Source: Amborella trichopoda
Lineage: Eukaryota; Streptophyta; Magnoliopsida; Amborellales; Amborellaceae
Assembly: GCF_000471905.2 (NCBI RefSeq)
Contig: NW_006497672.1
Location: forward strand, 761,221-825,220
Length of the DNA: 64,000 nt
Reading direction: 5' to 3'
Under the pieces are notes generated by a model. That model had not been told where the DNA came from, ran no database searches, and saw only the letters and a program-made list of their open reading frames with translations. This document shows, in pieces, positions 1-11,294 of the stretch. Numbering within the stretch: position 1 is the first letter of the stretch; every line of letters starts with the position of its first letter. The translations under genes and the position numbers were made by a program.

Positions 1-596
1 TCTTTTTAGAAGGGACTTCCTCCATCACTACAAGACGTTAAACTGTCAGTCGATCTGGCCTCATTCTTGAAGCCAACTTCCTATGCCTGTTATGAAGGCT
101 TGAAACTAGCCAGGCACTCCATGGTTGTTTATAACTACCAACTACCACATATCATATATAGGTGAACTTCGCCATTGACGATATTGGCTAGTCTGAGAGC
201 ATTTTTCCCTCGACTGGATCCCTTGAGGCAAAATGGGCCAAGCTCATCCTTGTGTGTGTGTACAACGACCCAATAGTTAGAAATTCAAGACAAAAACCCT
301 ACAACTAAGGGGGCTGAGTTTGTAAATATTCATTTTGAAAAGTATGTGCAAAGAAAGTGTTCTACTATGCTTCGATTGCATACTTACAAGGGCAAGCTTA
401 GCAAAGACCCCCAACAAGAGCAATAAATTTTTTTTTTTTCCAAACTCCCCACAATAGGGGTAAAGTTAAGAAAGACCTCACAACAGGGGCAGCAACACTT
501 AATTAAAAAAAATCAAAAAACATATTTATGGCCGACATACCTGGTGTCGCCCAACCAAAACATAATAATAAAAAAATAAAAAAATAAAAAATTCAA

Positions 597-743
597 AAAT
601 TCCATGTGCTCCTTGCTAGCATGAGCATAAACTGTCAACCGATTCCAAAATATTTTGCTCCTCGATGGCATGAGCCTAAACTGCCAACTAGCTTCAAAAT
701 CTTTTGCTCCACGGTGGCGCCTAAACTGCCAACCAGGATTTAG
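597..743 (+). repeat. About 50-bp tandem repeat, three copies
   Basis: Three degenerate units each begin TTTTGCTCC, contain a GGCATGAGCCTAAACTG-like core and end near CTTCAAAAT. The third unit is shortened. It immediately precedes the 37-bp array, as expected of a repeat-rich 3' region. Confidence 0.6.
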
Positions 744-747
744 ATCA

Positions 748-1410
748 TTAAACTCGTGCGATGTTAAAAAGCCGAGCTAACACGTCGAACTCCTGCGACG
801 TTATAAAGCCGAGCTGACATGTCAAACTCCTGCAACTTTAAAAAAATGAGCTAATATGTCAAACTCGTGCGACGTTAAAAACTGAGATAACACGTCAAAC
901 TGGTGCGACATTAAAATACCGAGCTAACATGTCAAACTCATGTGACGTTAAAAAGCCTAGCTAACACGTCAAACTCGTGCGACATTAAAAAAGCCAAGGT
1001 AACACGTCAAACTTGTGTGACATTAAATAGCCATGCTAGCACGTCAAACTCGTGCGACTTTAAAAAATCGAGCTAGCACATGAAAGTCGTGCGACATTAA
1101 AAAGCCGAGCTAACACATCAAACTCGTGCGACCTTAAAAAGCTGAGCTAACACGTCAAACTCGTGCGACGTTAAAAAAACGAGCTAACATGTCAAACTCA
1201 TGTGACACTAAAAAATCGAGCTAACACGTCAAACTCGTGCGACGTTAAAAAACCGAGCTAATACATCAAACTCGTTCAACGTTAAAAAGCCGAGCTAACG
1301 TCAAACTCGTGCGACGTTAAAAAGCCGAGCTAACACGTCAAACTCGTGCAACATTAAAAAATCGAGCTAATACGTCAAACTTGTGCGATGTAAAAGAGCC
1401 GAGATAGGTA
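748..1410 (+). repeat. 37-bp minisatellite, about 18 units (TE-A)
   Basis: The unit reads approximately CGTCAAACTCGTGCGACG followed by TTAAAAAGCCGAGCTAACA, repeated head to tail from about 748 to 1,410 with scattered substitutions and small indels. There are no spacers between units. It lies in the presumed 3' noncoding region of TE-A. Confidence 0.9.
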
Positions 1411-1770
1411 ATGTCTAGCCCCATATGATGTAAAAGGTCGGGTCATCCAGTTCAACGTCAAACTCTTGCGACGTTAAAGACCCGAGACAGGTAACATTTA
1501 GCCTCGTATGACATAAAATGTCGGATGTGTTCAGGGCACAACCACCCTGTTCAATGTCTTTAGGGCACAACCACCTTGTTCATTGTGTTCAGGGCACAAT
1601 CACCTTGTTCAATGTGTTCAGGGCACGACTACCCTGTTTAAACGTCTAGCGTTGTATGACGTAAAAGGTTGGGTACATCCACTTCAACGTCAAACTCGTG
1701 CGATGTAAAAGAGCCGAGACAGGTACTGTCTATCCCCATATTACATAAAAGGTCGGGTGTATTATCCATC
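1411..1770 (+). repeat. Composite repeats, including a 29-bp unit in four copies
   Basis: From 1,527 to about 1,645 a 29-bp unit (GTGTTCAGGGCACAACCACC plus CTGTTCAAT) occurs four times. It is flanked by about 80-bp segments derived from the 37-bp family (core AACGTCAAACTC, then CCGAGACAGGTA) that recur at about 1,400-1,500 and 1,680-1,760. This looks like a higher-order rearrangement of the neighbouring array. Confidence 0.75.
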
Positions 1771-2545
1771 GCTACATGATGCTAAACTTCTTAAAGGGCT
1801 CTATGGTTGCAGGAGTTAAAACTGCTAACCAACCTTGTTTTTCAAAATATCTTTCTCTTTTCAAAATTTTCACTATATGTCTTGTGATTTCAGAAACATT
1901 AATTTCTTTGTTAACATTGTAGCCTATCCCTGCTCCGGGTTCTATTCTCCTCATACTTTCAAAATTTCTGAAAAATATTTTAAAATGAAGGAGGTTGGAC
2001 ATCCGTATACGATGAACACTGCGTTGCTACGATTACTGTGTTGCTTCCTTGCCTCTCTATTTGGAATTGATCAGAAAAGTCTTGTCTTATAAAAATCCTT
2101 TTCTTATAGATAGCCTTTGGAAACCCCTAAGGAAATCAAAGAAATTGCCAGGGTTAAAATTTTCAAATTGAGAAAACCCTGAGGTCAAGTGGCATGGCTG
2201 TAAAATCCACCTCGAGTTTCAAGTTTGTGTAACTCGTGGACACCTCACGCCAAAAACCCTAAGATGAAAATGCCCTAGGTGGGTGAGCATGGGAGTGCAA
2301 TGGCTTTGAGGGATAGTTGGTGTGCTATCTGCCCACGTGACATCGAGATGACATTCATCTTTGACCTTCTCTTACCCCTCGAAGAACAGGGAGCATCATA
2401 GAGTCTACTATTGCTACTCACCTGTCCCTCGAAGGATAGGGACTGCGGGTTCGCTTGCACCTCGAAGGATAGGGAGCGATAGCTTGTCTACTTCTTTGCC
2501 ACTCTCTTGTCCCTCGAAGGACAGGGAGTGCCAAAGAGGGACAAT
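1771..2545 (+). other. TE-A 3' noncoding stretch with short inverted-repeat motifs, no gene
   Basis: No conserved coding sequence is visible. Between 2,380 and 2,530 the motif TCCCTCGAAGGACAGGGA, a short inverted repeat (TCCCT...AGGGA), occurs about four times at irregular spacing. The last bases before 2,546 are purine-rich and act as a candidate polypurine tract for the LTR that follows. Confidence 0.5.
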
Positions 2546-3925
2546 TGTAGACACCCGCTTTAAATCTGGCAAGTTCTGTGGTTTTCTTAGACCCTTAGGG
2601 TCAAATTGACTTAGTGAATGTAAAATCCATAGGTCACACAACTTACCCTTGGACCCGAGACCATTCTATCAGCCCAAAACTTAGCAGATGCCTGTTTTGA
2701 CCCGAAATCCAGTAAACGTGCTGTTTTACAGAAAAACTCATTAAAAATGTAAAAAAATATGTTTTGACCTAAATTTTCTTTGAGAGCTTCAAAAGAGGCT
2801 TACAAAGACACCCAAATTGAAAAACCTCAGTTTGGACAAGTTTTGGTTTGGGAAACACGGGGCGTGCCGCCACAGTGACATAGGGCATGCTGCCCAAGTC
2901 GTCCTGTAAATGCCCTATTTTATCAAAAAAATCATTATAAATAATAAAAAAATCGGTTTTGCAAATGTTTTCTGGTAGCTTCACAAGAGGCTAAGGAACA
3001 CACCTGAAAAGAAAATGTTCAATTTGGACGAGTTTTGGTTTGGGCGACACGGGGCGTGCCGCCCAGGCGACATGACTCATGCCGCTCAGCCTTGGGCGGC
3101 ACGACCCGGGTGACACAACCTATGCCGCCCAAACCTATTTTTCCCCAAACAAATTTTTATCACTTTTCATGTTTTTATGGTTATCTTGTGGGTAGTTTGG
3201 CTGCATGATGCTATCCGTGTCAGTCAAATCCGAATTTAAAAAAAAGGAAAAGATCGATTTGACCAAGGGGTTTGTTGGTTACGGGATAACTCTGCCCCAA
3301 CAAATCCCTCGTTCAGATGAACTCACTTTAGGTGACCATAAAAGAATGAAAAATGACAGAGTTGAGGGGGACGAGACTTTTAGAAACTTCAGGATGAAAG
3401 AGAAACCCTATGAGAGTAGAGAGACCTTCCTTGAGAAAACAGTAACACTCATCTTAAGCCTGACTAAACCTAGACCTAGGGCACAACAACTTTAAATCTA
3501 AACCATTTCTAGGGCACAACCACCCTACTACTACCAGAGACTTGTTCATCGACATCTGGACCACAAGGGCAAAAGGAACCGGTTCTGATATGGGCGAGCC
3601 CTCGAAGGCTCGGGAAGCTCGGGCCATCTGGCCCGGCTTGGTATTTCTTCTTCTTCATTTCCTCTTTCTTTTATTGTATTTATTTTATTTTGATCTGGCT
3701 TTGATTCATTCTGATTGAAAATTATGTTTTGAAATGCATTGGATCATGCTGGCTCTGCCACAGATCTGAGAACAGATCTGCTCATCCTTTGGCCAATCCG
3801 ATCTCAGATCTGAATTCGATTGATCCCACTTTCTCTACCATTGCTTTTTCATTTATTTTTTATCAGTTCAAAGTGTCAGATCTAAGAGATCGACATCATT
3901 AGATCGATCGATTCTATGCTATAAA
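2546..3925 (+). repeat. LTR of TE-A (start clear, end uncertain)
   Basis: It starts TGTAGACACCCG directly after a purine-rich tract. Inside, an approximately 190-bp segment is duplicated in tandem (about 2,762-2,950 and 2,954-3,130); each copy ends in a GC-rich motif, GGGGCGTGCCGCC. A TATA-like CTATAAAC lies near 3,918. I did not find a terminal CA with certainty, because TE-B Gag sequence begins at about 3,930. The TGTAGACACCC terminus is one I associate with plant Ty3/gypsy LTRs; that association is from memory. Bases 3,140-3,925 contain no gene. Confidence 0.5.
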
Positions 3926-3929
3926 CAAA

Positions 3930-4770
3930 ACGACCCCACAGAGGATTGCTACACGTTAAAAGACATCATCGAAGCCCGAATCCATAAGGATCAGATAAAG
4001 CTTGAAGAGCTAAAGAAGGCAATCATGGCAGCAGAAACTTCCCATGCTGTGATAGTTCAAGAGGAAGACGAAGCGCCCAATCTCCTTCATGCCTTATTCA
4101 TTATGATGCTTCAAGATGGCCTCATCACACCAAAATTGGAAAGGCAGCCTTGACGGCTTGCTCAGGGAACCAATAATCATTGGTGCCCATACCACCAGAT
4201 ATGGGGCCACGACTTGAGTGAATGCTCTAGTTACCGTGATATAATCGTGAAGAAAATACAGGGATGCCAAGAGCCTTGTAACATTTCAGAAAGAGATCCC
4301 TAAGTCACTGCTCCACCGGCACAAGAGGGCCTCCCGACACGAGACTCGAGTAATGATGATTAAGATCTAGTTGAACCCCCAACTTCCCAGCCATGGATAG
4401 TCCACCACGGCCGGAGTAGACTCAAGTCCTTAAGGTGAGAAGTAGTTCATCAGGCTAGGGCTGTTCATAAACCTAGCGAGAAGAATAAAGCACTTCCAAT
4501 GAAAACCAGGAGAAGACAGGCACCAAGGGCTGCTCGCTGGAGAAACAAGACTGCTCAACTGCCAGGTGAGCAAGAATTTCTCATACCTCTTCCCCCATTG
4601 CTGACCTTACAGAACTTCATCCTCAATGCAATCATCCTTCTATCATCATCCCATCAGAAGGACACCCTTGAGCCATCTTCTACTCGAGGCACGTCCAATG
4701 AGGGTGATGACGTTAAAAGCACTCCCCAATGGTCTAAGGAGGGGAAAGACCTGAAAGACTTGTTGCACAC
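3930..4770 (+). pseudogene. gag: TE-B Gag remnant (zinc-knuckle region)
   Basis: Fragment of a Ty3/gypsy Gag, the particle-forming nucleic-acid-binding protein. It begins inside a first knuckle (only its DPTEDC end remains near 3,935), continues with a LEELKKA...EEDEAPNLL block closely matching TE-D and TE-C, and has a second complete CX2HX4HX4C knuckle at 4,184-4,225 (CPYHQIWGHDLSEC), identical in TE-C. A stop and frame change near 4,150 separate the first block from this knuckle. The last part (about 4,690-4,770) matches the GDDVKSTPQW block of the sister copies. The reading ends where the LTR of TE-C begins at 4,771. Confidence 0.8.
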
Positions 4771-7739
4771 TAGTTAGGTGTGTCGTTCTCACCCTCCAGA
4801 TCTGGAAGATCTGGTGACACACGGCTCGTGTTTCAAGGGAACCTAAGACTTTGAGATCGCTCTCTTGGGAACCTCGCTCAGAAGTGAGGGTAGGTATACC
4901 AACCGATAAGAGAGGAATTTAAAGTGGGTTCGGGACGTACTCGGGCTAGCACTAGTGGGTGCCCACTTAGATCACAAAGAAAGACCTCTAGTCGTAAAAC
5001 AGGTTCGGAATCACCTCCATTGGCCTACACTCTCCTGTTACTAGAATCACACACACATGGTTAATTTATGAGACAAATTAGTCAAGTTACCCCTCCTTAC
5101 TTTGGGGCAATGCACATAGTCATGCACATCCAAAAGAAGAAATAGGGGAACAAAATAGATGAAGGAAGAAGAAAGATATAGAATAGAAGAATGGGGAAGA
5201 TAAGGATTTGACTAGGTGGTTGGACTAACATAATAGCTAGACCAGCAAGTGAGTGACCTATCGTAATAGCAAGGCAAGCACGATAACTAGACCGGCACAA
5301 CGACAATACTACTAGACGACAGCACGATCATTGACCGGCTTGACACAATGGCTAGCTTATAGTGGCAATAAGGCGGGCACTACAACAAAAATCGGCATAG
5401 TGACAGTACTGTTAGATGATGAGACTACCAAGGCAATTTTTGACTTAACCTCCCTTGATCAAATGAGAGAGAAAGAAGAGAAGAGAGAAAAGTAAGAGAG
5501 AGGGAAAGGCAGGCATAGTAGTACCGATATTGTGCATGTGAGAAAAAGAAAGAAAAGCAAAAGAGAGAGAGAAAAAGAAGAAGAAATGAACAGTAAGGAA
5601 AAAGAGGAAAGGGGGAAGAAGAAAGAACAAAGGGAAAGAAAAGAGAGAGGGGAACATGGGCAGCGATGAACTTCTGCTGTCCATGACATAGGATTGAGAA
5701 GAGAGAGAGGACATGAACGACGATGAGCATCTGCCGTCCATGATGAAGGAGAAAAGAGAGGACATGGACGATGATGAACGTCCGTTGTTCATGATAGAGA
5801 AGTTAAGAGAGACAAAATATGGATGGCGATGCGCTTCCGCCGTCCATGCTAGAGGAATCAGAAGAGAGAGAAGACATGGATGGCGATGAGCTTCTACCGT
5901 CCATGATAGAGAAGTGAAGAGAGAGAAAATATGGATGGTGATAAACTTCTACTGTCCATGATAGAGGAGAGAAGAAAGCAAAGACGTGGATGGCGATGAG
6001 CTTCCGTCATCCATGACAGAGAAGTGTAGAGAGAGAAAACATGGACGACGATCAACTTCCACCATCCATGATAAAAGAGAGAAGAGAGAAAAGACATGGA
6101 CAACGATGAGCTTCCGCTGTCCATGACAGAGATGTGAAGAGAGAGAAAACATGGACAGCGGTGAGCTTCTACCATCCATGATAGAGGAATCAGAAGAGAG
6201 AGAAGACATGGACGGTAATGAGCTTCTGCTGTCCATGATAGAGAAGTGAAAAGAGAGAAAACATGAACGGCGACGAACTTCCGTCGTCCATGACAGAGGT
6301 GAATAAGATGAACTTTGACAGAGGCCCGGCCGGCACTCGGGTTAACGCCTGACTTACTATTTAGGTCCTAGAAACGGGAATGTATCATGTCAGGCGACAG
6401 GCTCTGCCATACATGAGTAGAGAGAGGAAAGAGAAAGAACAAGGAGAGAAAAGAAACGTGAAGAAGAAAGAAAGGAAAAACAAAAGAGAGAGAAGGAAAG
6501 TGGACAAAGAAGATCAGACAAGAAAAAGGAAGAGAGATATAGATGAGAGGAGAGAGAGAGATGAGAGGAGGGGAGAGAAATATAGATGAGAAGAAGAGAG
6601 CAAAAGAGAGAGATCAGAGGAGGAGAGAAAAAGAGAGATGAGAGGAGGAGAAAGAAAGAGATATGAGTGGAGGAGAGAGAAAGAGATACTAACTTCCAGC
6701 CATGGTCACGTTTTTATGGCACGATCATGTGACTTGAAATTTGCATAGATCTTGAAAACTACCGATCAATAATGTACTTGTTTCTTGATGTTTTTTTATG
6801 ATTTCTTTAATAAATCACATTGAGCATGCTGCCATGATCACGTTGCAATGAACGTAGTTTGATTTCATGCCCGGACAAAGATTTTGTCGTCTTGAGTTTT
6901 TGGCCAGAATCTGGAAATCTGGTGGTCGTATTCTATAGAAAATTTGACACCTTCATGTGTCGAATCCAACCATTCATCATATGCGAGGATCGGACCAGTC
7001 ATAACCTCAGAACTTACGTACATAATGCAATTAGTTTTGCGTTGATGGAGTATGCGAGCGTCGTGATAAGGCCTTTCGAGCGAGGCATGCTGTTGTTGAA
7101 TTTTCCCAAACTATCTTCACAAGTCATTAACTTCTCCGTAGTTTTTCTCCTTGCTCAGGTGTCGTCATGGGTCGTGCCACATATCAAAACGCTCGTCTTG
7201 ATTAGACGAGCATGCTCACCAAATTTGAGAGCTATCCATCTTAGAACGAGTGAGAAAAGGGTCATTGAGGTTGCTGCTCGGGACTATGCACACCAGCCTC
7301 CTTTAGTGGAGATTGGTGTAGGGAGGCCGCACGAGAGCAGCATGCAGCCTACCCCTTTTTAATGTTTAACTCATAACTTTGTCCTGGAATGTCCAATTAA
7401 GCTGAAACTTGACCCATAGGGATTTTCAACCATGTCGGATCCAATGGCAGTGGTCCCATAGCGGTTTGATGTACTAAAAATATAGTTCTAGTTATGAGGT
7501 CCATTTTAGGGTGTGAGAGGTTGATCTTTTTGAAATTGTTTCTTTGTTTGCCCTGCCTTAAACATGTCGGATTGAGACGAAACTTAACAGGTGTCCTTTT
7601 GGAGTGCTTCTGAAGATTTTGAATCATTCTGGGGTAATTTTGAGACTGTTGGGAATTCCACTATATGTTAAGGCTTTGTTGACTGTCTTCTCTTTTATTC
7701 TGCATCGAGACTCAAGGTGCTAAAAAATGTGTTCACACA
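4771..7739 (-). repeat. 3' LTR of TE-C, promoter-deleted and with an expanded hairpin array
   Basis: On the minus strand it runs from about 7,739 (TGTGTGAAC) to 4,771 (CACCTAACTA). The outer ends align with those of the TE-D, TE-E and TE-B LTRs: 4,780-5,100 matches 14,660-15,000 and 31,080-31,400, and 6,690-7,700 matches 12,070-13,040. The stretch that carries the TATA box in the sister LTRs (11,740-12,065 in TE-D) has no counterpart, so this LTR has probably lost its promoter. The R/U5 part is instead expanded by a 56-bp repeat and purine-rich low-complexity DNA (6,410-6,690). Confidence 0.8.
5640..6300 (-). repeat. 56-bp tandem array, about 11 units, each containing an inverted repeat
   Basis: Units recur about every 56 bp (CGTCCATG-like cores near 5,730, 5,787, 5,841, 5,898, 5,955, 6,010, 6,066, 6,119, 6,174, 6,231 and 6,288). 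Each has CATGGACGGC, a loop of about 11 bases (GATGAGCTTCC) and GCCGTCCATG, so a stem of 7-10 bp is possible. The sister LTRs show only one or a few degenerate related segments (for example 15,280-15,500), so the array expanded in this copy. Open frames across it are serine-rich repeat translations, not genes. Confidence 0.85.
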
Positions 7740-7752
7740 GCTTGTCCCACCG
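7740..7752 (-). other. Candidate polypurine tract of TE-C
   Basis: The minus strand reads CGGTGGGACAAGC directly before the LTR start at 7,739. The same position in TE-D (13,068-13,080) and TE-B (48,843-48,855) has a GGGGCATGC-type tract. The run is short and ends in pyrimidine, so the call rests mainly on position. Confidence 0.45.
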
Positions 7753-9369
7753 ATTGTTGTGGTTCAAGAGAAGTGAGAAGGACAACATTAGGAAAATTTC
7801 CTTCAGCTTTATTAACTTTTTCTTCCTAGCAGCAGGACCATGTGAACGCCGAGAAGATTCACATAATGCTGTAATTAGGATGCTCAGACATTTGGATGCG
7901 ATGTACAGGTCCATCCGTGGAGACTTTAGGGGGAGAAGAGACTTTTTTGAGGGATCCTATAAAAGTCCTCACCCTCGCATGAACTGTTTGTGATTCTGAA
8001 GCTGAGAATTTTGTATGGACCTCATTGGCTAGAATCAGGCCCATCTTGCAGTTGAGTGTCGTGCTGAAGGGAATTTGTCCCATTTAGTTTGGGTTTTTTG
8101 TATCCCTTGGTGTTGATCCACATTTTGAGGATTTTGTTTGTTCTGGATGGTCTGCAGAAGGGCCTTTGGTTGGCATCCATCTCTGTTGTGCACCAGATAT
8201 TCCTTGGCGGGCCGGGTACCTCAGTTTATCGAGGTGACCAGCTTTGGGTATAACCCCTGCCCACTGCTAGTAGTTTCAACAATCAAGATACCTCTCTTCT
8301 TTGTCCGAGGTGACCCCTAAGGATTTGATCCTAATTGCTACATAACATGTTCATAGTCATGGCTGACTTGGCTTTCTTGGGGCTTCTTCAACATCTTTGA
8401 AGTGTGTAAGCGACCTAGTGGGAATAGTGCTCTTTTTCACGAGACTGGTCTTGCTTTCTTGGCTAGTCTTCTGTCCTTCGAGTCCTTTTTTTTTTTTGCA
8501 AATGGACTCAGGCTTTCAGAATCTTTCCTTGAGGCTCTTATTTTTTGGGTCCTGGTATTGTGACGCCAGGGATTTTTCTTTTGATTGTGGGCTGAAGCCG
8601 AGTGCTGCATCAACCTGTCTATTGGTTCAAGCATCCTTTGCAGATTTTCACTTGGATTTGGCAAGCGGTGCCATAGATATGGTTTTCACCAACTTCCTTT
8701 TTGTTTGGGGCTCTTTTACTCTTGACCTTTCGGCCATGTCCACCCTTCTTTTTCAATTTTTACTCACGGTGCCCTTTTTTGGGGTTTTCACCATGCTCGG
8801 GATTTTATTTATAGAACTCTTTTACTCATGGTTTCATGACAATGTCTGTCTTTCATTTTTACTCGTGTCGTTCCCTTGTCTAGTTATACACCATGCCCGT
8901 TATTCTCTTTTTTTTTCTTTTTTTCTTTTTTGTGAAAGCGTGTTTAAGGTCATGTCTTCGGGACCTTTGCCAAGCAGTTTAACGTCATACAGTCAGGATG
9001 TGCACTACAGTTTAAGGTCATGCTACTGGACCATGGTGGTGATGAATGGCAGTCTGTGGAGGTCATGAAGTGAGTATGGTGGTGCTTTTAGCTCACTTTG
9101 AGGAGATGGAACGAGGCTACGTATGAAAGATGGATGACGTATGAATGGTAGGTGAAAAAGTGGTGACCCACTAACTGACGGTGAGTATGGATGGCAGGAT
9201 GTTTTGCTGTTTTGTGAGCATGGGTAAAATTCATTGGGGAATGGTAATGAAGGAAGGTGGATTTACTAGGGAGTTGATGAAGGTGGTGCACGCACATTAA
9301 CAAGTAGGTTATGGAAGACGTGTATGAAGATACACGTAAATGGCGTGCGCATGTGTGTGAGGGAGTTTT

Positions 9370-9760
9370 AGGGTCATGCCTCTAAGACCTGTGCAAAGTA
9401 GTTTAACCTCATGCGTCAGGATGTTGACTATGGTTAGGGTCATATAGCTTGGACCGTGGTTATTCAGTTTTAAGTCATGCAACTAAGACCATGCAATTTA
9501 AGGTTGTGCAACTAGACCTTCGCTACAGTTTAGGTCATATCGTTTGGACCATGGTGCTAAGCCTTTTAATGTCATGCAGCCAGGACGTGCACTATGGTTT
9601 AAGGTCATATAGCTTGGACCTAAGCTGTGCAATTTAAAGTCATGCAGTACGGACCATGCAGTTTATGGTCGTGCAACTAAACCTTTGCTACAGTTTAATG
9701 TCATATAGTTTGGACCTGGACTGTGCAGTTTAAAGTTGTACAACATGAACCATTGTGTGA
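9370..9760 (-). repeat. Degenerate AAGGTCAT minisatellite in TE-C
   Basis: About ten loose units contain TTTAAGGTCATGCA, GGACCATGG and TGCAGTTTAA-like segments, matching the unit of the large TE-D array at 18,285-19,735 but much less homogeneous. The shared position in the 3' region indicates common descent before expansion in TE-D. Confidence 0.75.
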
Positions 9761-10694
9761 GTTGCCATATAGGTGAAGCTCCGTGGGGAATAGGTTTATG
9801 AATAGTAATTTAACTCCGTGGGGATAAAATGATAACAGGGTTTTTAGATGGGAAGCAGACTTTACTAGGAATTAGGGGACAAGTATGACTCCATAGAAGG
9901 TATATCGACTCCTGGGGATAAGAAGCTTGGTATGAGACTGACCCAGAGGGGATAAAAGGAGTAAGAATGATCGTAACTCTATTGGGGATAAAATGATAGC
10001 CCTACTGAGGATGAGGGACAATAGCCTGTTCTTGACTACATGGAGGATGACCAGTCACGACTTGGGTGCAACAACTTGGGTGAAACTCCACTGAGGATCA
10101 ATGGCAATGGCATACTCACAACTCCATTGGGGATAGTGGTGAGATGTGCACGAGGAAAACCAAGTATTGACACATGCACGACATTAGCATGAGGAGCATA
10201 TAGCATTGGTCATGGGCAGTTGCGGCATTGACATATGCTGCGCCAGTACTGACGACAACAACATACGTGGTGATAAGCGTTTCGAGAGTATAGCCAACGT
10301 TGTGTGCAGTCGGCGTGGGGTGCAGTAGACGCTAGGCTTTCAAGAACACAGCCAACATTGGGTAGCTTAAAGCACAGCTGACGCTGAACCATTGAGAACA
10401 CTACTGACGTTGGGTTAAGATTACATAGCTGGCGATGGGTTGAGATTACATAGCCGACGATGGGTTGAGATTACACAGCCAGTGATGGCTTGAGATTACA
10501 TAGCCGGCACTGACTTGTGTTCGGGTCTCTAGCCCGAGCCCGACCCAGTCTTCGCTTTTGACACATGGGATTCCATGGGTGACGTTAAACTTTATTCGAG
10601 TCTCGGGTCAGAATTCGACCGGATTCGACCCTTCACCACTTGATCTTCAAGGACTTGCCTGCCATTCTTGATTTGCGGGGGGGCACTTTAAGGA

Positions 10695-10730
10695 AACTCT
10701 GCCTATATAAAGGGAGTAAACCCCACTTTT
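10695..10730 (+). promoter_or_regulatory. Antisense TATA-type promoter module of TE-C
   Basis: The plus strand shows CCTATATAAAGGGAGTAAAC (10,702-10,721) followed by CCCCACTTTTACTGG. TE-D at 20,249 and TE-B at 45,979-45,988 (minus) carry a TATAAAAGGGGG box in the same context, so this is a conserved module directed opposite to gag-pol. In this copy nothing recognisable lies downstream except a leader of about 560 bp that ends at TE-D. Confidence 0.6.
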
Positions 10731-11294
10731 ACTGGTTTTCACCGAAGGTAAAAATGACAAGTTTCACAGTGAGACAGCTGAGAAGAGACTCTAGCACGAA
10801 TTTTTGGCGAGCATGCAAGGTCTTTTGTGAAGATTGCAAGAATTTGCCAGGGAGAAGAAGAGGACTCCAGGTAAAAGAGAGACTATCGACAGAGGTACAC
10901 AGGGAGCAAAGGGTTTTTTCATGCCGGAGTTTGGAGTAGGGAAGCAGTTTTCTGGCTATGGTAGCGAGGAAACTAGGGAGTTTGTATGGGAGCTTCAGAG
11001 TCTCCAACAGTGATTTTGGGGGTTCTGCAGAAGGGGAAAAAGGGCAGAAGTCATAGCAGGGGGTTTTTGGTGGTCTTCCAACAGGGCGCAGGAAGAGGAA
11101 AGGTTTCTCCGTCAGTTTTCAGGATGAGAGGCGGAGTTTTTCAGTGGGAAACCGAGAGGTTGCGGGGAGGCGAGCAGTATCTTGGAGATGAAGGGTCACC
11201 TGGACGTGAAGGGTCGAGTTGGGAATTAGATCCGTTGCAAGAGGACGAGTCTCAAGAATGTGCTTAGATACCAGGGTCATTAAATACCAGGCTC

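Larger units (their letters stand above)
1..3925 (+). mobile_element. TE-A: 3' part of an LTR retrotransposon (3' noncoding region plus LTR)
   Basis: The block ends in a sequence with the start of an LTR (TGTAGACACCC at 2,546) preceded by a purine-rich stretch (AAAGAGGGACAA). Upstream lie three kinds of tandem repeat and no coding sequence. This is the same layout (repeat arrays, purine tract, LTR) seen in the better-preserved elements further right, so I infer a plus-strand 3' region. Bases 1-596 hold no gene, only AT-rich sequence with a T-run near 430. No gag or pol is visible. The right edge is where TE-B Gag homology starts at about 3,930; no terminal CA was identified, so the LTR may be truncated. 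Confidence 0.45.
7740..11294 (-). other. TE-C 3' noncoding region with repeats and antisense promoter
   Basis: No gene. Between the LTR and about 9,060 it carries blocks homologous to TE-D 13,068-14,200 and, reversed, to TE-B 48,000-48,840, including TTTACTCATGG/ACCATG motifs at 8,700-8,910. At 9,370-9,760 is a degenerate version of the AAGGTCAT minisatellite. At 9,770-10,140 there are irregular repeats around CTCC.TGGGGATAA, and at 10,200-10,520 short repeats around ACAGCC.ACG. The plus-strand TATA module at 10,703 is followed to 11,294 by the antisense leader. The antisense accessory ORF is absent here. Confidence 0.6.

Noticed and set aside
748-1410. CRISPR-like regularly repeated 37-bp units
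   Set aside because: Units are directly adjacent without spacers, degenerate, and the context is plant retroelement DNA; it is a minisatellite.
5425-6236. Several overlapping Ser/Leu/Phe-rich open frames on the minus strand
   Set aside because: They are translations of the 56-bp LTR repeat and purine-rich tracts in several frames, without conserved domains or codon structure.
6859-7362. 167-residue open frame that could be a gene
   Set aside because: It is inside the TE-C LTR; the same LTR segment in TE-D, TE-E and TE-B is full of stops in this frame.
8397-9068. 223-residue hydrophobic open frame, possibly a membrane protein
   Set aside because: It lies in the TE-C 3' noncoding region. Homologous DNA in TE-D (13,500-14,200) and TE-B does not keep the frame, and the Phe/Leu/Ser bias comes from T-rich repeats.
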